Source: Palsa-1392 sp036493915 (GTDB lineage: Bacteria; Verrucomicrobiota; Verrucomicrobiia; Chthoniobacterales; UBA10450). From it: 8,662 nucleotides of DNA. Positions 1-6,523 of this stretch are shown here, in pieces. Each line of letters starts with the position of its first letter. The stretch's first letter is position 1. The stretch lies in the NCBI GenBank assembly GCA_036493915.1, contig DASXPA010000078.1, positions 1-8,662 of the forward strand. The letters are read 5' to 3'. The translations under genes were made by a program, and so were the position numbers. The notes under the pieces are model-generated. The model was not told where the DNA came from. It did no database searches and saw only the letters and a program-made list of their open reading frames with translations.

Positions 1-9
1 AATCCACCA

Positions 10-726
10 CTAAAAGCGGCGATCGTATTCACGGGAAATTCGCGTCAGCGCGGCAGAATATTCCATCTCAGTCGTTCCAAGATCCATCCACTCAAAAGGA
101 AATGGCCGCGCATTTGTGGCGCGGAAGCGGAGAATTTGGAATTCATCGAAAGCTGAGCGGGCCTTATCGGCGAGACGTTGCTCGGCTTGGGCGGCTTCTT
201 GAATCGGGTGCTTGTATTTCTTGCCGTCCGTGGGCCAGCGTTTGCGGCCTTCAAAAGAGACGTACTGCTCGGCGAAGTTGATGCCGACGAAAGCGACGCA
301 GATAGGATTTCCACCGCCGCTCACGAATTGGGTGGCTTGGTTAATCAGGTCGGTGATGACGCGGTCGATCTGTTTGATCATCGCCTTGGCGAGAATCTTG
401 GTTTCCGCGCCGATCTCAATCGTGGCGACTGGCCCGCGCGCGACGAGCATTCCTTTCTCCGTTAGGGCGACCGCTGCAGGAACGAGCTCACCAAAGGTCC
501 CATCGCCCCGGCGTGAGGGTTTGCCAGTCATGAGGTTCTTCTGGTTTACCACGCATTCGTGATGCTGAACGCGTTCGGAAAGCTTGGCGGACTTGTTCAG
601 CGCAACGAGATCCTCGTAAAGCTGGGAGGCGACAAGGTCGCCGAGGTTGGATTTTCGATGGTGGTAGGGCTTGCCTTCGAAGAGTCCACGAAATGTTCTG
701 AGGAGAGCGTATTTCTCCTCGGTCAT
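10..726 (-). CDS. Putative Type II restriction endonuclease partner of the adjacent methyltransferase (PD-(D/E)XK-like, unassigned family)
   Basis: This is a complete 238-aa soluble protein with no signal peptide or membrane segment. I do not recognise its family with certainty. Its ATG overlaps the stop of the methyltransferase gene by 4 bp (ATGA at 723-726), which implies translational coupling and a shared transcript, the usual layout of a Type II methylase-endonuclease pair. The sequence offers a plausible PD-(D/E)XK core: an acidic turn (GDGTFGE, D75 and E80), then a hydrophobic strand ending in E108-T-K110, followed by a helix with K118-Q-I-D121. A second hydrophobic strand (ICVAFVGINFAEQYVSFEG, about residues 142-160) follows. 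The C-terminal part is charged and rich in aromatic residues. The nuclease assignment rests mainly on gene context plus this motif reading. A specificity or accessory protein of the modification system is the alternative. No strong Shine-Dalgarno sequence precedes the start, which fits coupling to the upstream gene. Confidence 0.6.
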   Translation of the reverse strand: MTEEKYALLRTFRGLFEGKPYHHRKSNLGDLVASQLYEDLVALNKSAKLSERVQHHECVVNQKNLMTGKPSRRGDGTFGELVPAAVALTEKGMLVARGPVATIEIGAETKILAKAMIKQIDRVITDLINQATQFVSGGGNPICVAFVGINFAEQYVSFEGRKRWPTDGKKYKHPIQEAAQAEQRLADKARSAFDEFQILRFRATNARPFPFEWMDLGTTEMEYSAALTRISREYDRRF

Positions 727-1832
727 CGGTTCACTCGCAGCGTGGCGTAGGTCGCGCCGACGACTCGTGGCATTCCGGTGGCCAGTTGCAGCCGTTGCTT
801 TGCCAATTTGAAATAGACGGGCTCGATCTCGTTACCGATGCTGTTCCGGCCGGTCGTTATGGCCGCGAGACTGGTTGTTCCGGTGCCGACGAACGGATCA
901 AGGATTGTATCACCCGCGAAGGAGAAGAGTTTGATCAGGCGTTCTGCAAGAATCGGCGGGTAGGGCGCGGGATGACCCTTGCGGGTCGATTCGCCTTTGA
1001 TGTCAAACCAGGCGGAGCGAAGCCACGATTTCATCTCTTCCTTGCTCAACATGGACAGGGCTTTCTGGATGGCGGAGGGCGAGCGGTATTCGCCGCCTTT
1101 GCGCAGGAAAAGAATGTATTCGGCGTCGTTCTTGATGATGGCGCCGGGTTGGTACGGCTTCCCATAGAAACCGGCGCCGTTGCCTTTTGCTTCGGTGACC
1201 CCATTGGCGATCTTGAACCAAAGAATCGGGGTGAGGGCATCGAGGCCCAACGAACGCGCGCGTACCATGATGTCGGCGTGCAACGGCATTACGCGGTGTC
1301 GGCCTTGTTTCCGGGGGATGCAGACATCTCCGACGACGCAGCAAATTCTCCCACCTGGTACGAGGACGCGCGCACACTCGCGCCAGACCTTATCAAGCTC
1401 GTCGAGGAACCGATCGTAGTCGGCGATCTCACCAAGCTGGCGTTCGTTCTCTTCGTATTTCTTGAGAGTCCAATAGGGAGGCGAAGTGACGATCAGATGG
1501 ACGCTGCTATCCGCGATCCACGAAAGATTGCGCGCATCGCCAAGCCGCAGGATGTGCTCTGTATTGTCGAAAGGCTCGGGCCACGGTTGGGTGCGGAAGT
1601 GGAAGTTGAGAGAAAGCAGTTTGTCGATTGCTCCGCGCTGGTTGTCGGCGAAATCTGCAAGAGCCTTCTCAGGATCGACCGCTTCGTCTGGGGCGCTGAC
1701 GCGCTTCTCGGTCGGACGGCGGTGGCGGAAGCCGTTCGGAGTTCCGTTTGGCGAATTTCGGACAAGGTAGAGCTGTTCGGCCTCGCGAACACGCGGCGAT
1801 AGTGCCGCCTTCGAAGTCGCTCGCTTTGGCAT
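723..1832 (-). CDS. Site-specific DNA methyltransferase (SPPY type, probably N4-cytosine; beta motif order)
   Basis: This is a 369-aa S-adenosylmethionine-dependent DNA methyltransferase, predicted to protect host DNA from the nuclease encoded just downstream. The catalytic motif IV is TSPPYW (residues 116-121). In amino-methyltransferases the SPPY form points to N4-cytosine rather than N6-adenine methylation. The SAM-binding motif I, DPFVGTGTTSLAA (312-324), comes after motif IV, giving the permuted beta-class order. The preceding HPAPYPPILAERLI segment (287-300) is typical of this group. The variable region between the motifs (about 125-290) should carry the target-recognition determinants. 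The reading frame stays open for 50 more codons upstream, to an ATG at 1982. I chose the ATG at 1832 because the extra residues look like translated non-coding DNA (rich in Arg, Pro and Cys). Neither start has a clear Shine-Dalgarno sequence. The target sequence cannot be read from the protein. Confidence 0.9.
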   Translation of the reverse strand: MPKRATSKAALSPRVREAEQLYLVRNSPNGTPNGFRHRRPTEKRVSAPDEAVDPEKALADFADNQRGAIDKLLSLNFHFRTQPWPEPFDNTEHILRLGDARNLSWIADSSVHLIVTSPPYWTLKKYEENERQLGEIADYDRFLDELDKVWRECARVLVPGGRICCVVGDVCIPRKQGRHRVMPLHADIMVRARSLGLDALTPILWFKIANGVTEAKGNGAGFYGKPYQPGAIIKNDAEYILFLRKGGEYRSPSAIQKALSMLSKEEMKSWLRSAWFDIKGESTRKGHPAPYPPILAERLIKLFSFAGDTILDPFVGTGTTSLAAITTGRNSIGNEIEPVYFKLAKQRLQLATGMPRVVGATYATLRVNR

Positions 1833-2033
1833 GAGTGTGTTTACCACGAGCGTCTTTTGTTCTCTAACAATAAATCCCTTGATCGATCGCGACGGAAGAC
1901 ACCAAGCTTTGAGAATAAGTCTGTCCAAAACACGGGGCACGGATGGTGGGTGATACCTACGGGAGAATTGGCACACCCGCACAGCAAAACAGCTCCAGAC
2001 AAGGCTGCGTGCACACTTTACGAAGCGATGCGT
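1833..2033. other. Spacer upstream of the restriction-modification pair
   Basis: This 201-bp gap separates the methyltransferase start from the E2 remnant. The methyltransferase frame runs open through most of it, but the encoded residues look non-genuine. It is visibly more AT-rich near the methyltransferase start, with a TTATTGTT stretch at about 1867-1874 on the minus strand, so the promoter is likely here. I found no convincing -35/-10 pair, no controller-protein gene and no clear operator. An 8-bp palindrome, GATCGATC, lies near 1880-1887. With the adjoining remnant this makes roughly 330 bp without an intact gene. Confidence 0.5.
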
Positions 2034-2153
2034 TTAGAGGAGCGGCAGTGACGGGTTCTCGAGGAGCTGACGCAGTGCCTTCAAATAGTTTGCACCGATC
2101 GCGCCGTCGACGACGCGATGGTCGCAACTCATTCCGATTTTCATCCGGTAGCC
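2034..2153 (-). pseudogene. Orphan 3' end of a dihydrolipoamide acetyltransferase (E2) gene
   Basis: Read on the minus strand, this stretch encodes the last 39 residues of a PDH E2 followed by TAA: GYRMKIGMSCDHRVVDG, then a tail ending ENPSLPLL. It keeps the catalytic His-Asp motif DHRVVDG. It matches residues 381-419 of the intact E2 in this window at 37 of 39 positions; the differences are Ser for Thr and Pro for Leu near the C-terminus. My hand alignment of the DNA gives 25 mismatches in 120, mostly silent. Homology stops just upstream (right) at about 2154, eight bases from the kinase stop codon. The E2 frame there reaches a stop at 2178-2180, so the rest of the gene is absent. A GTG at 2163-2165 overlaps the kinase TGA and could open a 43-codon frame, but a fragment lacking the lipoyl, subunit-binding and most catalytic segments should not work as an enzyme. 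It is best read as a recombination or integration scar. Confidence 0.9.
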
Positions 2154-2161
2154 GCGATTGA

Positions 2162-5100
2162 TCACGCTTCCCGATTCTCAGGCTGGCCGATGAGGGATCG
2201 GACCTTCTCGAGCAACTTGTGAAAATCATACGGCTTTTCGATGACCTCGCTTACGCCATCTTGCAGCATTTTCGAACGCATATTCGCTTCGAGATAGCCG
2301 CTCGCGATGATCGCCCGCACACTTGGTTTGCTCTCCTTCATTTTCAGGAAAACTTCGCGCCCTCCGAGCTGCGGCAGCCCGAGATCGCAGACCACGAGTC
2401 CGATTTCCGCGCGATGTGCTTCGAACATCTCGACCGCTTCGACGCCGTCGCGCGCCTCGAGCACGCGGTAGCCATCGTCCTGCAACATCATGACTCCGAG
2501 AGCGCGTAACATTTCCTCATCTTCGACGAAGAGGATGGTGCGCGTGGAGTCGTTAGGCGGAGCCGGCAGCTCTTCGCCGGCGCCAGCCGCGAATCCGGTT
2601 TCAGGGCCGAGCGGCAGATAGACGGAGAAGGTCGTCCCGCGACCGTGCTCACTCCCCACCCGCACGAAGCCGTGGTGATTGTTCACCACCCCGTAAACCA
2701 CCGAGAGCCCCAGGCCAGTGCCTTTGCTCCGTTCCTTGGTCGAATAGAACGGCTCGAAAATGTGCGGCTCCACCTGGCGGCTGATGCCGCTTCCGGTATC
2801 GATGACGCGGAGCAAGACGTAGTGCGCGGCCGTCGCGACGCTAAAATGTTCGCGCAGCTGCGGGCCGGCGCGGACGCCAGTCTCGATCGTGATCTTCCCG
2901 CCTTTCGGCATGGCGTCGCGCGCATTGACGCAGAGATTCAAAAGGACTTGATGTATCTGGCTGCGGTCTGCTTTCAGCAGCGGCAGGTTCGGTTTCGGGC
3001 GGAGGATGAATTTGATCGTCTTGGGAAAAGTGGCGCCGAGCATTCCGCCGAGCTCCCGCACGAGGGCATTGAGGTCGAGCGCCGCGATATGGGTTTCCGT
3101 CTGGCGCGCGGAGCTGAGCAGTTGCTGCACAAGGGAGGTTCCGCGCTCCACCGCGTCGCGAATCACCTTGATCGCATCGGGTATTTGCTTGGGCTGCGCT
3201 TTGCGTTCTTCCAGGCGGGTCGCGTAGCCGAGAATAATGGCCAGGATGTTATTGAAATCATGCGCAATACCGCCGGCGAGTGTCCCAAGGCTCTCCATCT
3301 TTTGCGAATGAATGAGCTGCTGCTCGACCCGTCGGCGAAGGGTAATATCCTCGATCGCCAGCAGGATGCGCGCAGGCACGCTTTTTTCACTGTCCACCCG
3401 GCGGGCGTTCAGCAGCATGCTGCGGCGACCGATGAACTCAAACTCATGGGTCACCTCGAAGCCGCTGATGGCCTGTTTTTGCGGGATGATCTCTTCGAGT
3501 AGCTCACGCAGTTTGGGAATGTTCCACTGGCCATTGCCCACCTCATAGATGAGGCGGCCCTCGGTCGCGGCAGGCGTCACTTGGAAAGTCTTGTAAAAGG
3601 CCTCGTTGGCGGTGCTTACTCGCAGGTCGGCGTGCAGAATCACGAGTGGCCCGGGAATGGTGCGGAGGGTGGCTTCGGCGTAGTCGCGCGCCGCTCGGAT
3701 CTCCCCCTCGCTGCGCTTGAGCGCGTCGATATCGCCCAAGACAAGCACGACGCCGTCGATCTGATTATCGAGCAGGTAAGGCCGGGCGCGCAGTGCATAC
3801 CAGCGGCCGTCCTTGTCCTGCACCTCGCGCTCGCGCGCGGTCACGGTCTCGATCACTTCGGCGAGCAAGCGCTCCAAGTCCGGCACTTCGAGATTGTGCC
3901 GGATGCCGCCCAGCGGCCGTCCCAGGTCTGCTGGCAAGAGATTGAAAAGCTTCCCGGCCAACGGCGTGAAGCGACGCAAAATCAGCTCGCGACTGAAAAG
4001 CAGAATGGCGGTGTGGATGCTGACCTGGAGGTTATTGAGATCCGCATTGAGGCGGCTCAATTCCGCGTTGCGACTGGTCATCTCCTCATTGACCGTGGTC
4101 AGCTCTTCGTTGGCGGACTCGAGCTCTTCTTTTGAGGTCTCCAGCTCCTCGTTAATGCTCTGGAGTTCCTCGTTGGCGGATTGGACTTCTTCGTTGGAAG
4201 CCTGCAGTTCTTCGTTGCCCGCTTCGTGCTCTTCCTGGATCGACTGAAGGTAATCGCGCGTCTCGGAAAGCTCGCGCTCGAGATCGGCGATGCGGCCGGA
4301 TTCCTTTCTGGGGAGCGCAGGCGCCTCGCGTGCTCGTTTCGGCGCCCTCGCTGAAATGAACTTTTGTTCCGGCATCGGGTGCGCTTCCTCAAACAAAACC
4401 AGATAGCAGGGTTGCTTGAGATTTTTCAGCGGAATGACTTCAAGATTCAGGGCGCGCGACGCACCGTTCCGCGGCACGCGCACATTTTCGCGGCGCACCG
4501 CCTTATTTTCCCGCATCGCCTGATTGATCGCGGCGCGCAACGGGAGCATCAGCCCCTGGCGCGCCATCTTCAGCAAATCGAAGCTCGCCTTGCCTGTTGG
4601 CGGCTCGAGGTAAGCGCCGGTCGCTCCCCGGAATTGCAGGATTTGCAGCTCGGCATTGATCAGCACCCCGGGTGGCGCGAATTGGCTGACCATGATCCGG
4701 TCGGCCTCGCGCTGCGCATCGCCCTCACCGCGCCCACCTTCCGCCAGAGCAAAACGGGGCCCCGGCACGCGCGACCCTGGTGAAGGATCGGTCGCGCGTT
4801 CATTAGGCAAGGGCAACCGAAAGGCCGGTGTCGGCCCGGGTTTTTTGACAAAAATTTTCTGCTTCTTATCCGCAGCCGCGAAGAGCTCGGGGAAGTCGCT
4901 GATCGATTCGCTCGTGCCGAGGAAGAGGAAGCCGTCCGGTTTGAGTGCGTAGTGAAAGGCGGGGATGATTTTTCTCTGCAAATCAGCCTCCAAATAAATC
5001 AGCAAGTTGCGGCAAATAATCAGATCCATGCGCGAGAAGGGCGGATCGCTCATGAGATTCTGGCGCGCAAAGATGACCTGCTGACGCAACGACTTGAGCA

Positions 5101-6418
5101 CGCGGTAGCCGCCTTCCTCCTCGACGAAAAAGCGCCGCAGCCGTTCGGGCGAGATTTCCTGCGCGAGCGTCCTCGGGTAGATGCCCTGGCGGGCCTTCTC
5201 GAGCAGCGCCTCGTTCAAATCCGTCGCGAAAATCTGGAGCTTCGGCGCGCGCTCGGCGATCTCCGAAAACTCGGCAAACGAGATGGCGATCGAATACGGC
5301 TCCTGGCCGGTGGAACAGCCCGGCACCCAGACGCGCAACGGATCATCGCGTTCGCGTTGCGCGACAAGCTTGGGAAAAACTTTGCGCTCAAGCGCGTCGA
5401 ACGCTTCCGGATTGCGAAAGAAACTGGTCACGCTGATAAGCGCGTCGGAGTAGAGCGCGTCGAGCTCCTTTGAATTGTGGCGCAGAAAATCAGCGTAGTC
5501 GGCGGGCGTGTTCTGCTTGTTCAACACCATCCGCCGGCTGATGCGTCGCTCAATCGTGCTCGACTTGTAGAGGGAGAAATCGACGCCGCAATGGTTGCGC
5601 AGGAGAAGGAGAATTTTCTTAAATCCATCCTCCTCGGGGAGCGCGCGAGCCTCGCGCGATGGCGTCGTCGCTTTCGCCGAAACCGCCCCCTCACGCGAGG
5701 AAAAGGCGCCACGAACGCCGTCGTGGAGATAGGGATGCTTCGCAATCCGCGCCAGCTCCTGGGCGATTTTCTGCGGCGGTAAAGCAAAATCGACGCACCC
5801 TGCCGCGATCGCGCTCCGCGGCATCGAGTCGTATTTGGCAGATTCATCCTGCGCAAAGGTAATTCCGCCCTCGGCTTTGATCGCCTCCAGCCCGAGCGTG
5901 CCATCGGTTGCCGTGCCGGAAAGAATGACGCCAATGGCGCAGTCGTTCTGATCGTGCGCGAGCGCTTCCAAAAAGAAATCAATCGAGCGATGCGGCCCGT
6001 GGCCCTCCGGGCGCGGCTCGAGTTTCAGCACACCCGAGGCGATCGCCAGGTTGGTATTGGGCGAAATCACGTAGACGTGATTAGCCTCGACACGGAGGTT
6101 ATTTCTCACCTCCTGCACCGGCATCGCCGTGGCCCGGGCGAGCAGTTGGGTGAGCGCGCTTTCGTGTTGCGGATCGAGGTGTTGCACGAGCACAAAGCCC
6201 ATCCCCGTATCCGCCGGCAAATGTTTGAGCAACTGGGTGAACGCCTCCAGCCCGCCGGCCGACGCTCCGATCCCCGCGATCGGAAACGAGTCGTTAGGCG
6301 CGGTCTCCGATTTGCGCCGGGCGCCTTTTTTTGCTCGAAGACTTTCTGGCGCGGCGCGGGCAGATTCGCCAGCGCGCTTCGCTTTCGGAAGAACTTTCTG
6401 TTTCGCCCGTGCCTTCAT
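2162..6418 (-). CDS. CheB-CheR-PAS hybrid sensor histidine kinase with C-terminal receiver domain
   Basis: This is a 1418-aa cytoplasmic signalling protein with no membrane segment. After a basic N-terminal tail the domains run in this order. CheB-type methylesterase, about 46-230, has a catalytic triad consistent with S53 (GASAGG), H80 (LVQH) and D172 (TATDG). CheR-type methyltransferase, about 266-525, has SAM motif VPGCSTGQE (365-373) and CRNLLIYL (469-476). A Pro/Gly-rich linker (525-570) leads to a PAS-like region (about 572-680), a heptad coiled coil (708-798) and two further PAS-like modules (about 798-900 and 905-1028). HisKA carries phospho-acceptor H1053 (GGIAHDFNN). HATPase_c has N1165, DTGSGI (1207-1212), FEPFYSTKE and GTGLGL (1233-1238). 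The receiver (1293-1412) has E1299/D1300, phospho-acceptor D1345 and K1395. All key residues I can identify are present. It should sense cytosolic cues through PAS, autophosphorylate, and relay to D1345. No chemoreceptor or output regulator is adjacent, so substrates of the CheB and CheR parts are unknown. The start follows a GGAG at close spacing, and no other Met occurs before residue 73. Confidence 0.95.
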   Translation of the reverse strand: MKARAKQKVLPKAKRAGESARAAPESLRAKKGARRKSETAPNDSFPIAGIGASAGGLEAFTQLLKHLPADTGMGFVLVQHLDPQHESALTQLLARATAMPVQEVRNNLRVEANHVYVISPNTNLAIASGVLKLEPRPEGHGPHRSIDFFLEALAHDQNDCAIGVILSGTATDGTLGLEAIKAEGGITFAQDESAKYDSMPRSAIAAGCVDFALPPQKIAQELARIAKHPYLHDGVRGAFSSREGAVSAKATTPSREARALPEEDGFKKILLLLRNHCGVDFSLYKSSTIERRISRRMVLNKQNTPADYADFLRHNSKELDALYSDALISVTSFFRNPEAFDALERKVFPKLVAQRERDDPLRVWVPGCSTGQEPYSIAISFAEFSEIAERAPKLQIFATDLNEALLEKARQGIYPRTLAQEISPERLRRFFVEEEGGYRVLKSLRQQVIFARQNLMSDPPFSRMDLIICRNLLIYLEADLQRKIIPAFHYALKPDGFLFLGTSESISDFPELFAAADKKQKIFVKKPGPTPAFRLPLPNERATDPSPGSRVPGPRFALAEGGRGEGDAQREADRIMVSQFAPPGVLINAELQILQFRGATGAYLEPPTGKASFDLLKMARQGLMLPLRAAINQAMRENKAVRRENVRVPRNGASRALNLEVIPLKNLKQPCYLVLFEEAHPMPEQKFISARAPKRAREAPALPRKESGRIADLERELSETRDYLQSIQEEHEAGNEELQASNEEVQSANEELQSINEELETSKEELESANEELTTVNEEMTSRNAELSRLNADLNNLQVSIHTAILLFSRELILRRFTPLAGKLFNLLPADLGRPLGGIRHNLEVPDLERLLAEVIETVTAREREVQDKDGRWYALRARPYLLDNQIDGVVLVLGDIDALKRSEGEIRAARDYAEATLRTIPGPLVILHADLRVSTANEAFYKTFQVTPAATEGRLIYEVGNGQWNIPKLRELLEEIIPQKQAISGFEVTHEFEFIGRRSMLLNARRVDSEKSVPARILLAIEDITLRRRVEQQLIHSQKMESLGTLAGGIAHDFNNILAIILGYATRLEERKAQPKQIPDAIKVIRDAVERGTSLVQQLLSSARQTETHIAALDLNALVRELGGMLGATFPKTIKFILRPKPNLPLLKADRSQIHQVLLNLCVNARDAMPKGGKITIETGVRAGPQLREHFSVATAAHYVLLRVIDTGSGISRQVEPHIFEPFYSTKERSKGTGLGLSVVYGVVNNHHGFVRVGSEHGRGTTFSVYLPLGPETGFAAGAGEELPAPPNDSTRTILFVEDEEMLRALGVMMLQDDGYRVLEARDGVEAVEMFEAHRAEIGLVVCDLGLPQLGGREVFLKMKESKPSVRAIIASGYLEANMRSKMLQDGVSEVIEKPYDFHKLLEKVRSLIGQPENREA
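2550..2559 (+). repeat. Decamer TCGTTAGGCG, copy 1
   Basis: This is an exact copy of the repeated word. On the coding strand it encodes Pro-Pro-Asn-Asp (CCG CCT AAC GAC) at kinase residues 1287-1290, in the linker between the ATPase and receiver domains. Confidence 0.6.
4028..4216 (-). repeat. Nine degenerate 21-bp units encoding a (NEELxxx)9 coiled coil
   Basis: Kinase residues 735-797 form nine consecutive 7-residue units: NEELQAS, NEEVQSA, NEELQSI, NEELETS, KEELESA, NEELTTV, NEEMTSR, NAELSRL and NADLNNL. The DNA shows the corresponding degenerate 21-bp periodicity. This is a signalling-helix type coiled coil, expected to set dimer register between the upstream CheB/CheR/PAS part and the downstream PAS-kinase part. 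Similar runs are common in CheB-CheR fusion kinases. The units have diverged in sequence, so this is a structural repeat rather than a recent expansion. Confidence 0.85.
4767..4799. repeat. Perfect 10-bp inverted repeat within the CheR-PAS linker coding sequence
   Basis: ACGCGCGACC (4767-4776) and GGTCGCGCGT (4790-4799) are exact reverse complements around a 13-nt loop. The element is translated in frame as part of the low-complexity linker at about kinase residues 540-551. A 10-bp palindrome, CGGGGCCCCG, lies next to it at 4755-4764. The linker may therefore contain an in-frame palindromic insertion. Chance in GC-rich DNA is the alternative. Confidence 0.5.
6291..6300 (+). repeat. Decamer TCGTTAGGCG, copy 2
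   Basis: This exact copy lies in the kinase's N-terminal tail. On the coding strand it encodes Ala-Pro-Asn-Asp (GCG CCT AAC GAC), residues 40-43, just before the CheB domain begins. Confidence 0.6.
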
Positions 6419-6523
6419 CCACTCCGGTCGCCTCCGTCTCGCAGGACTCTAAGTAAACCTGCCCGTCAGCGTCGAGTATTTCTCGTAAAATTCTTGTCGA
6501 CGGCGAGCGCCGCCAAGCCGCGA

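Noticed and set aside
786..1802. Long plus-strand open frame of 338 codons
   Set aside because: It is antisense to the methyltransferase, whose motifs are clear. The plus-strand product has no recognisable motifs and arises from GC-rich codon structure.
2034..2165. A functional 43-codon gene starting at the GTG that overlaps the kinase stop
   Set aside because: Its content is the E2 C-terminus only, lacking the domains and residues needed for activity. The GTG overlap is more easily coincidence at a junction.
2645..3502. Plus-strand open frame of 285 codons
   Set aside because: It mirrors the kinase catalytic region. The minus-strand product has every expected kinase box, so this is a shadow frame.
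4028..4216. CRISPR-like or minisatellite array
   Set aside because: The 21-bp units are degenerate, have no spacers and encode a continuous (NEELxxx)n coiled coil in frame.
6455..6500. Sigma-70 promoter for the kinase gene (TCGACA-like -35 on the minus strand)
   Set aside because: No acceptable -10 hexamer occurs at suitable spacing, so calling a promoter would be guesswork.
6496..6512. Terminator hairpin after the E2 gene
   Set aside because: The CGGCG/CGCCG stem has only two bases between the arms and no T-run follows, so it is not a credible intrinsic terminator.
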